Shown: positions 11,640 through 24,829 of the stretch, piece after piece
Position numbering within the stretch: the stretch's first letter is position 1
Layout: every line of letters begins with the position of its first letter
Source: Epichloe hybrida
Taxonomy: Eukaryota > Ascomycota > Sordariomycetes > Hypocreales > Clavicipitaceae
Length of the DNA stretch: 64,000 nucleotides
Assembly (NCBI GenBank): GCA_019022495.1
Contig: JAFEKR010000021.1
Coordinates: 930,001 to 994,000 of the forward strand
Reading direction: 5' to 3'
Program-made: the position numbers and the translations under genes
The notes under the pieces: generated by a model
The model's input: the letters and a program-made list of their open reading frames with translations, nothing else
What the model was told of the DNA's origin: nothing
Databases searched by the model: none

Positions 11640-14600
11640 AGTTAATCTTTATTAAAGAATAAGCCTTAATGCTTAAAAAAGTGTTATATATATAGTAAAG
11701 AAGGTTATTAGTTAACTAAATACTTAGATAAGGACTAGAAGAAGGCATTCTAATGCTTTAAGAATTATTCCCACACAGACTTAATAGCTTCTTTATATAA
11801 TGCATTCCTAATATAGTATAAAGGTAATAATAATTCTAAATTAGCTAAAGATAATAATATTAACCAATACCTAATAGAACTTGGTTTTAGTAAAGAAAAT
11901 AATAATAGCTAAGTACCTATAAGCTTCTTTACACATAGGACCACCTATAATAGCTATGTAACCACCAAGATTCTCGCTAGTTATATAATAATTTATGCTC
12001 TAGCTAAGAAGGATCTATTTGATCTTTAGGAGCTAGATAAGGCACTAAGCGTGTTTACACTTAAAGGATAATATTTATCCGGAACCTTTAAAGGTATTAT
12101 AGCTAATATAAGTACCGTAGGATGTTTATTAGTAGGCCACCCTTAATTCTTAGCTTTATAAAGTGTAATGCTAACTATTACGCTTAATAGGTTAGATACT
12201 AGGAAGGTAAAGATTAAATTCAGCCCTAGAGAGCTAATTAAGGCACTTAGATTAATTAAAGTGCTAACTCTATTTAGAATTATTCTCTTTTAGGTAATTC
12301 CTATAAACACTCCCTTTCTCTTATGCCTTAATAATATAACCTGCCTAAAGATTAATTTCTATATATTAGAGAACATTCTATAGTAAGGGAATATTAAGGT
12401 TCCTATTATATGTAAATAGGGGTATATATAAATACTTCTTAATAAAGAAGAAAGTATTACTTAGAGTTATCTTATAGAGATTAAGCTTCGCTAATTATAT
12501 TAATGCTTTAAATACCCTTTAGTTTAATATCTTTATTATTTACTATATAAATTAGGGTATAAGGTTAAGTTTAAAGCTATTAAGAAACTAACTAAGGTTT
12601 ACTAGTAGTGCTAATTACACGTAGATAGCTTATATTAGTTTAAATTTACTCTTTAGGATAAATATGCTTATAAATATGAAATTATTATAGATATTATATA
12701 TCTTAATAGTAACCACCTTATTCTACAAGTTATTAATATAGCTATATCCTTTAATATAGCTAGATTTATTAAAGATATCTCTATAAAGACTACGTAGGAA
12801 GCACTCTATCTTTACTAGATTAATGTCTATCTAGGCCCCCTGGATTTAATTGTTATAGATACTAGAATAACCTTTAGAGGTAAGGAATTTAAGCAGCTTA
12901 TGTTATTAATAGCAATCAAGATTAAAGACATCCTTATTAAGGCTTACTATAGCATTAGTAAAGTTAAGCAATATTATAGGCTACTCTAAAGAGCCTAGAA
13001 TATTATCTAATAGGAATACCTAATAACGCTAGAGCCCGTAGTATTATAAATAGCAGTTAAAGCTATAAATAATACTATAGGATCAAATAGTCTTATACTA
13101 ATAGTCCTTATTTTTAGCGCGTATCCTTATATAGTTAAGGAATTACCTTTATTACTAGATATTACATAGTAAGCCCTTATAATCTAACTAGTAATAAAGG
13201 AAGTTAAGCGTATTTATGCCTAGCGGAAAGTTAGTAATGCCCTTGCTATAAGGAATAGTCCTAACACCTCTATAACTATTAACCTCCTGCTAGGATTACT
13301 TATACGCGTGTGATACGAAGGTAAAGGATAGGTAGGCCCCTATAAGCTATTAGCTATAAAAGGCAAGACCTATACTCTTAAGCTCCCTTAAGGCCCTAAG
13401 GCCTTTAGATTAATATCTATTAGGCCTTTTTACAAAGATCCTAATAAAGAGAGACCTCCTAAGAGCGTAAATAACTAAGACGCCTCCTTATAGCCTATAA
13501 CTATCCCTCCTACTAATCCCCTAAGGTAAGGACCTAAAAGACCTTAGAAGAACCCCCTTATTATTATATCTAATATTAATTACGTAGATTAAATAAAAGA
13601 CAAGACTAATGTCTTTCTATTAGCTAAGGAAAGCTCTAACCTTAAGCTTATAATCTAATTACATAAGGAAGGAATTATTAAGACCCCTAGCAAACCCTTT
13701 AAGCTATTTACTAAAGCTAAGATTAATTCTCTAATTAAATAAGGCGTGTTTAAATTTATTAAGTATAATAAAAGAGAGTATAGTAGAGTTTAAATTTTTA
13801 ATTCCTATATTATTAATAAGGTAAAGGGCAAGATAACGGATCTATATAAGAAGTTAAGGCTTATAATCTAAGGTTATAGCAATAAGGAGAAGCTAGTAAT
13901 CCTCACACAAGCCCTAATAATCTAGCAAGCTAGCTAGTAATTAATCCTTGTAATAGCACCTGCGTTATTATTACTAGGTCTTATCCTCTAGCTTCGTAAC
14001 ATCACACAGGCCTATATGTAAGCACAAACGCTTCTTAGTTATATAATCCTAGCCCGAATCCCTATCTAAATCCGTTACCTATACCTTATAGGTATAATAA
14101 TATAAGTAATTAAGCCTTTATATAGTATTATAAAAGCTAGCACCTACTAGTAGGTAATATATTATTATTACTATAGAGAAATACTCTAGATAATAACCTC
14201 TACATTTAACCTATACTTACTTATAACAATAAAGGAGAACCTAACCTTTATGTGTATAGGAATATAGACTAATAATATAATTAGACTATCTAACTATAAG
14301 TTCTCTTAATAAAAGGAAGATTAATTAAAAGCCACTTCTTTTACTACTAAACTAAAGTAAATCCTTTTTACAGGGAACCTACTAACCTTTAATAGTAGTA
14401 TTATTACTCTTAAAAATAATGTAATTACACTAAGGTAAAAGGGCTAGAGTGAAAAGCTTTAGTTAATCCTACTAACTAATTTAAAACAGGTATACATAGA
14501 ACAATAAGCTTAAGGCATGTATATTACCTTAATTTACTAACCTAAAGCTTACTTTAACCTCTCTATTACTACATAATACCAAGAGCTATTACCTTAAGAT

Positions 14601-15250
14601 ATAAAGAGCCTAAACTAATAGATTTAATAGTAAATTAATAATCTAAGCTAAGGATTAAGGTTTATACTATTTAATCTTAAAAAGGTAAAGCTTTTTATAT
14701 TTATAGATAGATTATTTACTAATAACTAGGACCTTACTTCCTAGCTAGGCTATATGCTTATCCTAGCTAGTAAAGTCTAAGAGGAAAGCACCTTTATAAT
14801 CTAAGGTAATATTATACACTATAGCTTTACTAAGAGTAAAAGAGTTATAAGAAGTGTGCTTACCTCTAAGATTTATAGCATAGTTACTAGTGCTAATATA
14901 GCTTATGTGGTCTTAATAACACTTAGGTTAATCACTTATTAATTAAACCTCCCTATAATTCCTATTATTATCTATACTAATTTATACTCTTTATATAAAT
15001 GCCTTATTAAGCTTAGTACTATAAAGGAGAAGCGTCTTATAATTAACATTATAGCCCTTTATTAATCATATAAGTAACAAGAGATCTGCAAGATTAGATA
15101 GATTAATAGGAATAATAACCTTGCTAATATATTTATAAAGGTATTACTAAATAAGGCATTTAAGAGGTTTATTACAAGCAACAAGGTAACTATTAGAATA
15201 GAAGGGTAGGTTACGTAATTATAACGTTTATGTTAATCTAATAAGATTAA
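11640..15250 (+). pseudogene. Copia 1 pol polyprotein, degraded
   Basis: Reading through stops, the blocks in order are: a knuckle with CYI.SKEG and downstream lysines; an integrase core in which stretches such as INVYLGPLDLIVID and YYSISKVKQYYRLL match the core of fungal Copia integrases; the integrase tail ending RLISIRPFYKDPN (~13410); RT with NITQAYMQAQT (~13990) and VIKPLYSIIKA; and RNase H with LFIFIDRLFTNN (~14700) and IYTNLYSLYKCL (~14980). Replacement of W, Q and R codons by stops is the pattern RIP gives. It cannot encode a working protein. Confidence 0.85.
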
Positions 15251-15446
15251 AGGTGTTAAGAATTAGGCCTACTTATCCTTATATAAGCTTATAGATTAGA
15301 TTTTGTTATTTATTATACCCCTTCCCCTTGCTCTTTTCTTATAATATTATTCGCAATTATTTAATCTTATTCATTCCTTAATTCCTATTTACTTCTCTTA
15401 TTAATATTATATATTAATAATTATATTAAAAAGAGAGAGTTTCTAG

Positions 15447-15742
15447 TATTAGAATAAGTATAATATTAATAAGGGTACGCGCCTCTGATTAGGTGGGCGC
15501 GTTACATTACGGACCTATATATCTAGCCTAACCACGCCGCAATTAGGGTTAGCACATGTGGCCTCTTCGCTAGTAACCTTAATTAAGGCCCCTTTTCCTA
15601 TGATAAATAGCATACCCTCTTTACTTCTATTTAATCCCTCTTTTACTTGCTTTAATAGACTAGAATATATAATAATTACGTGCACTTTAGTCCACCCCGA
15701 AAACCCTACGCGTAGGTCAATGGTATCCTGTAGATACTAACA
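15447..15742 (+). repeat. 3' LTR of Copia 1
   Basis: Same length as the 5' LTR (296 bp), starting TATTAG and ending CTAACA, followed by the target duplication CTAAA. The open frame 15558..15740 lies entirely within it and matches a frame in the 5' copy, so it is not a gene. Confidence 0.95.
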
Positions 15743-18737
15743 CTAAAGAAAGGCTAGATAAGACTCTTAAAGAGCCTAGTAGGCATGCCTATTTTATTTA
15801 TACTAAAGAAAGATAAAATACTCTAGCTATATATTAACTATTAAGGGCTTAATAAGGTAATATAAAAGAATTACTATACTCTTCCCTTAATTTTAGAGAT
15901 CCTTAATTAATACTAAGGGGCTTATTTCTTTTCTAAGATTAATATTAAGAATATATACTACTAAATTTATATTAAAGAGGGTAATAAGTAAAAGATAGCT
16001 TTTTATATATATTATAAATACTATAAGTACCTTATAATGCCTTTTAGGTTAACTAATACCTTAGCTACTTTCTAGAGTTATATTTATAAGGTATTATATA
16101 AGCTAGTTAATACTATTTATATAGTATATTAAAATAATATCTTAATTTTCTCTAAGATAAAGAAAAAGTATACTAAATATATTAAGTAAGTCCTTAAATA
16201 TATAAGATTAGTAAAGTTATATATAAAACCCTTTAAGTACTTTTTCTATAAGGAATTAGTAAAATTCCTAGGGTTTATTCTCTTTATTAATAAGATATTA
16301 ATAAATACTTACTAGGTTAATATAATTAGAGAATAAAAGAAGCTAATAAATTTTAAGAATATATAGTTATTTCTTAGGTTTTATAACTTTTACTAATAGT
16401 TTATCTATAAATACTCTAGGATTATAGCACCTCTTTATATATTAATAAAGGGTAGTTAAAATAGTATTTAGACTAGGAGGTTTATATTTAGAGAAAAGAA
16501 GTAGTTAGTATTTAACTAGCTAAAAGATACCTTTTAGTAAGTGCCTTTACTCTAATACTATAACCTAAGTTAAGTAGTATATATTAAGATAAATACCTTA
16601 ATTTTTATAATAGTAGGAATTCTATCTTAGTAAGATAATAAGGGCTATTAATATCTAGTAGCCTTTTAGTTAAGGAAGTTTATAAATACTAAATATAACT
16701 ATAGTATAGCTAATTAAGAGCTACTTACTATAATAAAGTTATTTAAACACTAGTAATATTATATTAAAGGTATAGAGATACTTATAGAGGTTTTATTAGA
16801 CTATTATAACCTATAGACTTTTATAAGGTAGTAAAAGCTAAATAAAAGATAAGTATAATAGTATATATTTCTTTACTCTTTTTATTTTATAATTAAGTAT
16901 AAACTAAGGAAAAGTAACCTTATAAATATACTATTAAGAAAGTCTAATTATAAGGGTAAACTTATATTAAATAAGGCACTCTTACTAGAGCTTTAAAGGA
17001 AAATAGTAAATATCTATACAGTAAAAGAAAAAGTACTAATATATTAAAGAAGTTATAGTATAATACTAGTCTTAGAACTTACTAAGGTAAGAGTAGCCTA
17101 GGTAAAAGGCTAGTTAGTTACTATAAATCTAGTAATAAGTTAGCTAAATAAAGGTAATTTTAAGGAGAAGGTAATATATATTTAAGATATTAGTATAGTA
17201 TAAGTAATTTAGGGGGCTATTATATTACTAAATTCTTACTAATTTATAGTAAATAAACTATTAGTATAATTACTATAGAAGGTATAGAACTAAGATTTAG
17301 ATTTATAAAAGTATAAAGGTAAGATTAACTCCTAAGTAAAAGGGAGGGGAAAGGCTAGTCTATAGTTATATAGTATAAGGGGCCTTTTAATATATAAAGA
17401 CTAGGTAGTTATTCTATAGGAACTTATCTTATAATAGAAGCTTCTATAGCTATACTATAATAATTTACTAGTAAGTTACTTTAGGACTAAATATACTCTT
17501 AAGCTACTAAAATATTACTATTAGTAGCTAGTAATAAGTAAAGCTATTTTAAACTATATATCTAGCTATAGAGTATACTAGTATATAGTAGCTAGGTAGT
17601 ACTACCTATATAAAAGCCTTAAATTACTACTAATATTAAAGTAACTATAGGTAAAGATCTTAATAAACTTTATTATAGGTTTACTACTAGTATAGCTAGG
17701 TAAGTAAGAAACTAATATAATCCTAGTAATTATAAACTAATTTACTAAGTATATTATTTTCTTTTTAGTAAAGACTATAATTAATATAGTAAAATTAGTA
17801 AAGTTATTCTATAAGGAAATTAAGCTATAATTTAAAGCGCTAGAGAGTATTATATCTAATAGAGGGTTAGTATTTATAAGCTAATTCTAGTTAGAGGTAT
17901 ATTACTAGTTATATATAAAGTAAAGGCTTTTAATAGTATTTTATCCCTAAATTAATAGGTAAATAAAGAGAATAAATTAGGTGCTTAAATATTACTTATA
18001 ATACTTTATTAAAGAAAACTAATAGCTATAGCTAAAGCTACTCCTAATAGCTTAATTTATATATAATAATACTATTAATAAGATAATAAGTTACTTCCTT
18101 AACTATACTCTTATAAGCTATTTACCTAAGTTTTATCTAGCTCTTAAGGGTAAAAGTAAGGAAAGGGAGGTCCTAGAAGCTTATATATATATCTAGAAGC
18201 TATATAAGGTTAGGGAGAAACTAGTATATAACTAGGTAAGAGCTACTAAAGTATAGGTAATATACTATAACTAATAATACTAGCTATTAATCTTAAAAAG
18301 AGAAGACTTAGTACTACTATTAGTAAAGAATATTAGACTTAAGGATATAAAATAAAAGCTAACCCTTAGATTTATTAGGCTATTTTAAATACTTAATACT
18401 ATAAGTAAATAAGTATACTAACTAGCGCTACCTAATAAGTATAGCTAACTATATAATATATTTTATATTAGCTTATTAAAGCTATAGAATCACTAGGAAG
18501 ATACCCTAGATAAGGATATACTAATACCTAACCTTAAAGATAATAATAATAAGTTTAAAGTTAAAGAAGTTAGGGATTATAAGAAGATATATAAAGGTAA
18601 TAAATACCTAGTAAAATAGAAAGGCTAGCTAAGTAAATATAATTAATAGGTAGTGTTAAAAGATATAGAAGGTACTTAATATATAATTTAAGCTTTTTAT
18701 TAAAGTAAAATAAGTAAAAAGTATAGTAAGATATAAG
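15743..18737 (+). pseudogene. Gypsy pol: RT, RNase H, integrase and chromodomain, degraded
   Basis: Continues the Gypsy coding after the Copia. RT is recognisable around 15950-16450 (YLIMPFRLTNTLATF, KFLGFILF, LFLRFYNFY). The YxDD site reads YxNN (near IVYxNNILIF), consistent with G-to-A change. Integrase follows (IILVIINQFTKYIIF ~17720, SNRGLVFIS ~17850). A C-terminal chromodomain keeps YLVKxKG (~18600). Chromodomain-bearing Gypsy elements (chromoviruses) use this module to choose target chromatin. Stops abound. Confidence 0.85.
18722..18737. repeat. LINE target-site duplication, left copy
   Basis: TATAGTAAGATATAAG here is repeated exactly at 23372-23387 on the other side of the LINE, as expected of target-primed reverse transcription. 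Confidence 0.85.
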
Positions 18738-21700
18738 CCCCCTCTGGGACGAGCTAGACAGGAAAACCAATGGAGCGGACGAACTACTGGAGTTCACGGA
18801 CTAGTAAAGGCTCGGACTCGTCACACCCTAGGGCAAACCTACAAGACAACATAAAGACAATAGAGATAGCACTATTGATCTAGCATAGGCCACGCCAGAT
18901 ATTAGAGTCTACTATAAAGGCACTAAAGACATCCCTAGATCTAACTATATCCCGTAACTAATTAGTATCTTTAATAAATAGTAGGAAGCCATCCCTCAGG
19001 TCCTTAGATATATATAGGGAGCTATAAACTAACTATACATAAAGGTGGAGGCTATGATTAGACTCTAGCCTAAAAACACACTAGACCTATGTAATAAAGA
19101 GGCAATAGATAACTACGTAATATAGCTTATTATAAGCCTGTAATAGATTATGGATAAGGTAGTCCTAAAGAAGGCCTAGGGACTCCCTAGCCTAGAGGTA
19201 TAGTAGTTAAGGAAAGCCTAAGAGTTAGTTAGTAAAGCAAGGTAAGCTAAGAGATAATAAAGATGCTAGAGGACTAACGCAAACTAGCAAGCCTATACTA
19301 AGGTAGATAAGGACTAAGAATGCGTTATAAGGGAAGAGAAAAGAAACATATAGAGGGATATATTATAAAAGGCTAACACATAGGAAAAAGACAGAGGGGT
19401 CTAGAGGCTTAAGAGATAGGCCTAACTTTAAAGCTAGGCCCCCCTAGAGCTTCCTAGACTCCCTAAGCTAGAAAGAAGTAAAAATAACCTTAACCTAGCC
19501 ACTACACATAATAATAAGGCTAGTGTACTAGCATAAAGATTTTTCCCTAAGCTAATAGTAGACCTCTTATATATACTAGACCTCTCCTTCCTAGAGCTAG
19601 AAAACATACTACTACTAGATAAAGAATAATTTAAGTAAGAGAAGATTAATAATATCCTAGTAAATATAGCTAGCTAGAAGGCGCTAGGAGATAATAAACT
19701 CCTAGTAGGCCTTATTAAAGCCTGTAATAACCTAGCTAAAGATACTATAGCTAGGCTCCTAAATATAGTCTTAGAAATAGAATACTTCCTAGCTTGCTTC
19801 TAAACTATAAGAGTAGTAGTAATTAGGAAACCTAGCAAAACCACTAAGAAAATAAGGAGAGTTAATGTATAAAGACTAATCTTACTACTTAATATAGTAG
19901 GAAAGATTATAGAAGTAGTAATAGTAAAGTAACTTATAGCCTTTACTAAGGTAAAGGGACTACTCCCTAAACTCTAGATAGGTAATAGGATAAATAAATT
20001 AATAGAAACTATAATAAGAGTCCTTATTAAATATATTAGGGAGGCTTAGGGAAGGGGTGGTATTACCTTACTAGTGTAAATAGATATATCTTTAGCGTTT
20101 AATAGAGTTAGCTACCTATACCTAATATACTTACTTATAAAGATAGGAGTCCTATAATAGCTAATAGTAGGAATATAAAGCTTCCTTACGGATAGAATAA
20201 GCTAGCTTAGCTTTGATAGAGAACTCTCTAGACTATTTGTAATTAAGGCTAGCACCCTATAAGGATTACCTCTCTCCCTAATCCTCTTCTTACTTTACTT
20301 AGTAAAGCTCTATATCTGCCTCTAGGCTATCCTAGGCATAGTAGCTATAGGATTTATAAATAATATAAATATAGTAGCCTTTAGTAAGAATATAGTATAG
20401 ACCTAGAGGAGACTTAAAGCTATGTAAAAGATCTATAAGAAATAGGTAAAGTAAGTAGGAGTTAAGTTTAACCTAGCTAAAACTAAACTTATACACTTTA
20501 GTAAGTTCTATAAACCTCCCTAGGCTAAAGTCTAACTTAAAGTAAAGGAGATAGTGCCTATAGAATTATATAGATTCCTAGGAGTATAGGTTAATAGAAA
20601 ACTTAACTAGAGCGCCTATAAAAATATTCTTAAGGGTAAGTTAGCCTAGTAGCGGCTTGCACTCTCTAAGCTAGTAGTATTAGCCTAGGGATATAGCTTT
20701 AGAGATACTAGACTCCTATATATATAAGTAGTCTAACCTATCCTTACCTATAGAGTAAGCGCTTACTATACCCTTACTAAGAAGGGGGGATAGCTAAGAG
20801 AAGTAGTAAAAAGCTTTATAGTAAATTAATTAGCCTGCCTCCGGATTATTATAGGGGCGTTTAAGGCCACACCTATTATATAACTAGAAGTTAAGACCTA
20901 TATCCCCCCCCTTAACCTCTACCTAAATAAGATAAAGCAAAGGTTTAAAGATAAAATTATTAATAGTAAGATAGCAAGGATAATCTAAGCTGTAGCTGAC
21001 TTGGTTGTGATGGTATTATGCTATAGAAGAAGACCCTTACTTATTGATAATAAACTAGATATAGACCTAGATAAGGAATAGAAGAAATAATAGGAGAACT
21101 AGTATAATAAAGAGAGGCTAGCCTAGAGTAAACGCGTTAGAGAACTAACTAAAGACTGCCTACCCTCCTATAACCTAAAGGAAATCTAGGAATTTCACAC
21201 TAATATAGATAAGTATATCTCTTTAATAATTATCTAACTACGCATAGGAAAGATAGGCCTAAATAAGTTCCTATTCTAAAGAAAGGTTCCTAGGGTGGTT
21301 TCGCCCCTATATAGCTATGGTTAAGCTATAGAAGACTAATACTACGTACTAGTTAATTATAGTAAATATAACTATAGGTGACCTTAGTAGTGATAGCTTA
21401 CTAACGCATAGGAGGTAAGGCTAGCCCTAAATAAACCTTAAAAAGCAAAATACTTAGCTAAATAGTTCCTTAGTATAAGATAACTCTAATATTACTTATT
21501 AGCATAGGAGCTAGCTATAAGATAGCTTAGAATACCACTAGACCTAGGCTGAATCTATTAATAGATAGAAAACCTTCTAATTACAAATCTAGCATAAGGG
21601 ATAGAACAGATAGTATAGGCACAGAGGTAGGCTAGGGGAGGGACTAATTTTATAATTTATAATTACAATAGAGAATATTTAAGTCTAGAACTATTATTAG

Positions 21701-23371
21701 ATTAATTTTAACTATAAACTCTAGGTATTATAAGTCTTACTAGCCCACTGCTGCCCTTACTCTAAGCTAAATTTAAGCCACTGCCTTATTTCTCCTCTAG
21801 GATAGGAATTACATCTATAGCTACCTGGTTATAATTTTTTATAGGGATAATAGTAAGCAGGAGATAGTTTGTCTTCGCCATACGTGTATTAAGGCATGTA
21901 AGCTAAAAGATAAGCTTAGTATACTATTCCTTAGAGAAACTAGCTTAGTCTAGGCTTACTGCTAAGGCGCTTTGTTTCTTCTTTACCTAATTACTAGCGT
22001 AGAGCTTCTTAACCTAGTCCTAGAAGCCTTCTAGGGCCTATTAAGAAAGATATTAGAGCCGGAATAGACCTGCTACTAAGCTAGAATAGACTTACTACAC
22101 CCCTATTAGCTATAGAAGCCTAGGTCTTAACTAACTACTAATGCTTATTTTAATTGCTAGATAAGTTTAGCTAAAATAATAGATTAGACATAAAACTAAG
22201 CTAGAGCAGGGGTAATTGTTAATTATTACCTAATAGTATTAATAGTTCTGAACCTAATAGTTAAAACACGCGTTAGTAGCTGCCTCTATCTAGCGAGTTA
22301 GCCCTGTTACTAAACTAGAGTAGGACTAACCTACTAATAATAAGATAGCACTAGTGCCTAAGGTCCTAAACTAAATAAGATTTGTAGGAAACATATTAAA
22401 CTTCTCTTGGTTTACTAAGCTAAAGTAAATTAGCAGTAGACTAGGCCTAAAGCAGAAGTAAACATAACTTATAAATAGACCCTTCTCTATAACCTATGTG
22501 TATTGCTTTTTAGTTATAAACTTCCTTAGGAAGTTCTTATACTTACGAGATTCCTAGGTGGATTAGAGCTAGATAAGTAGTGACACTAGAGTACTTATAA
22601 CTTCTAGCGCTATTATACTAGATTTAGTCTAAATCTATAGTAAATGTTAGCAAATAACCTAACCCTAGCCTAGGATAGCCTTAAATAGCTAGAAAGAAAA
22701 GAAAAACCTATAGGAAGTTTAATATAAAGAGAAAAAAGAGACTAGGACCCTAAGGGGGGAGAGCTCTCTTTTATACTTATAGAGGGGGGGGGGGGATAAT
22801 TTAGATAACTTACTTAAAAACAAAGCATAATATGATTAACAAATCTAATAATATATAAGTAATCTTAACCTAGGACTACCTTAGTCTAGGGCTATAACTA
22901 CCCTCCCCTAGTACTAGTTAAATAAAACTAGGTGCTTAGACTTTACTAGATATATAAGGTAGGAATAGGCTAGAGATAGCTAAAAAGTAGGGCTATAGGA
23001 GAGTAAGCGTAAGAGTAAATAAGAAGTAAATTAACACTACAAATCTAGATTTACTTTACCCTAGCCTAAAGCAGAGAGACTTAGGATAGGCATATTATTA
23101 CACTAGAGTAGGACTAGAAGGGGCCTATAAACTCTTATTTTATATATCTTTCCTTTCTTTTTCTTTTTAATAGGATAAGGCTAGTGTAAGCTAGTAATAA
23201 ATACTTATAATAGGAAACACACTAAGTAGCGCAGACCTGTTACAGGGCTAGCGCTAGCCTATACACAGACGTAAGGGGGTTTTTCTTCCTAGTATAGGGT
23301 TTTCCCTTTTGACTTAGTAGTAGGAGTACTAGTAATAGCTATCTATAGAGCTAACTAGCGTAAATAATATA
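18738..23371 (+). mobile_element. LINE (non-LTR retrotransposon), Tad1/I-like, 5'-truncated
   Basis: A 4.6-kb insertion in the Gypsy 3' region, flanked by a perfect 16-bp duplication. Composition jumps from TA-rich to richer in C at 18738. A degraded reverse transcriptase lies at ~19540-20980, followed by a C-terminal cysteine/histidine-type domain (~21200-21400, with RIGKIGLNKFLF and KVPRVVSPLYSYG), then ~1.9 kb of 3' UTR containing a 13-base G run (22787). The 3' end is AGCGTAAATAATATA with no long poly(A). ORF1 and most of the endonuclease are missing, so it is a 5'-truncated copy. The RT order and non-LTR form fit fungal Tad1-type LINEs; the clade is inferred. Confidence 0.88.
19540..20980 (+). 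pseudogene. LINE reverse transcriptase, degraded
   Basis: The conserved order is visible despite stops: IRVVVIRKPSKT (~19810), the VGKIIE helix (~19900), LIKYIREA and QIDISLAFNRVSYLYLIYLL (~20085), LFVIKASTLxGLPLSLILFLLYL (~20240), then AIGFINNINIVAFSKN (~20350), where the FADD catalytic site now reads FINN. The thumb follows (LAKTKLIHFSK, YRFLGV, YRVSAYYTLTKKGG). The loss of both catalytic aspartates by D-to-N change shows the copy is dead. Confidence 0.85.
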
Positions 23372-23387
23372 TATAGTAAGATATAAG

Positions 23388-24702
23388 TAAGTTATAAGTA
23401 ATAAGGGATAAGGTAATTATAAAAAAGGCCTAGCCTTATTAGCTACTATTATACTCTAATTAAAACCTTTATTAAACTATTTACTAAATAAAAAAGAAAA
23501 AATACTTATAAGAAGGGGAGTCTTATAGGAAACCCTTCTATAGTTACCCCCTTATATATTAAAATAATACTATTATAAAGGAGGTACTTAGCGCCCTTAC
23601 TTTTATTCTTCTAAACTATTACCTTTATTACCTAGAAAAACTAGTGCTTTACTACCCCCTAGGGTATAAATCCTACATTATAATATTATAGCTATAAAGT
23701 TATTTTTCTTTTCTAGGAATTATAATATATAGTATAGTTTAGCTATAAAAAGTTAGTAAATAAGTAGTAAAGAAGAATTAATAACTTATAATCCCTAGGG
23801 TAAGGGTAAGATATATAGTAACTAAAAGTTACTAGTATAAAATAATATACTAATTATATATAGCTAAAGTAGCTTACCTAGGGAGTAAGTAAAGTTTTAA
23901 AGAATATATAATAAAATATACCTAATAGACCTTAGTAGCCTTAGTTAAACTAAAGGAAATATAATAAGCTATATTAGCATAATTAAACCCTAAAATAAGG
24001 TTTAGATAATAGGTACTAAAATAGTAGTAAGTTACCTTAGAAAATATATAATTATTAGGGTTATTAGGGGTTTAATTACTTAGGGTATTTATTAAGGTTT
24101 TTACTTAATTAAGAATAGTAAGAAAATCTAGAAAATCCTCTTATATAGTTAGTATTACCTAGAGAGATATAGGTAATTAGGGACTAAAAAAGTAAAGAAT
24201 ATAATATACTTACTATCTTATAAGTATTACTATATTTAACACACTAGATATAATACTTTAAATATTTCCCTTTAATAATAGTAATTAGTATACTAGGAAA
24301 TTAATAGTTAATCTAAGGGATATTAGGCTTAGCTAGAGAATTCTTCTTAAAGTTTATATAACTTATGCGTAAATAATATATATAGGAATATTCTCTTAAA
24401 TAGATATTAGGGATAGCTATAATAATAATACTTTTAATGCTTTCCCTATCTAATTTTATTCTAATAATAAGGTAAGTAATAAAGGTAAATTTATAGTAAC
24501 TAATAATTTAATAGTATTTAGGGAAAAGTTACTATATATAAGAAAGGGAAAAGTTAGTAATATAATAGGGAGTTATAGGTAAATTTATACTTAAATAACT
24601 AATATTATTTATTATTATTTTAGTATAGCTACTACTTAGTAAATAGCTAGATAGTACTTACTAAAAGCTATTTAGAAGCCTAGCTAAAAGTAAGGGGGTA
24701 AT
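23388..24702 (+). other. 3' non-coding region of the Gypsy element
   Basis: This lies between the LINE's right target duplication and the Gypsy 3' LTR. It is strongly TA-rich with no open frame. Short C- and G-rich words (CCCCTTATA, GGGTAAGGG) remain. It ends in a purine-rich run at ~24689-24700 that can serve as a polypurine tract. I see no other feature. Confidence 0.5.
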
Positions 24703-24829
24703 TATAAGGCCTTACTTATAATACTAGTATGCTAGTATACTACTAGGTCAGTATACTATACCCTACGGCTAGGTTTATGTAATACTAGCAAGTTACTAGC
24801 TATAAGTTAGTAACTCGCACGTATAACTT
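24703..24829 (+). repeat. Gypsy 3' LTR, truncated by hAT-like insertion
   Basis: The first 127 bp of the 3' LTR, aligned to 7263-7391. It is broken at 24830 by CAGAGCATGTAATG. The 5' LTR carries TATATATATA where this copy has CGCACGTATA, so the 5' copy is the more RIP-mutated of the two at that spot. Confidence 0.8.

Larger units (their letters stand above)
9367..15742 (+). mobile_element. Copia LTR retrotransposon, complete but RIP-degraded
   Basis: Two direct 296-bp LTRs (9367-9662 and 15447-15742) start TGTTAG (TATTAG in the right copy) and end CTAACA. Five-base target duplications CTAAA flank the element at 9362-9366 and 15743-15747. Total length is 6,376 bp. The plus-strand interior, with many stops, keeps a CCHC knuckle-like block (~11664-11726), integrase (~12600-13400), then reverse transcriptase with the Copia-type ITQAY signature (~13980) and RNase H with KSKRVIRSVL (~14840). 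Integrase before RT is diagnostic of Ty1/Copia. It interrupts the Gypsy RT. Confidence 0.95.
7263..24829 (+). mobile_element. Gypsy LTR retrotransposon, RIP-degraded, with nested insertions
   Basis: The left LTR begins TGTAAGGCCCC at 7263; the same sequence recurs at 24703 as TATAAGGCC, preceded by a purine-rich AAAAGTAAGGGGGTAAT that can be the polypurine tract. Degraded plus-strand coding runs gag (~7500-8600), protease/RT start (to 9361), the rest of RT and RNase H (15743-17000), integrase (~17640-18300) and a chromodomain (~18540-18700). The order RT-RNase H-integrase is that of Ty3/Gypsy. Stop codons, mostly TAG/TAA in place of TGG/CAG/CAA, are everywhere. Interrupted by a Copia (9367-15742) and a LINE (18738-23371); its 3' LTR is cut by a hAT-like element at 24830. 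The right edge of the LTR is not defined, because the 3' copy is broken. Confidence 0.9.

Noticed and set aside
18570..18797. 75-codon minus-strand open frame at the Gypsy/LINE junction
   Set aside because: Spans the junction of two elements coded on the other strand; low-complexity I/Y/L content from TA-rich DNA.
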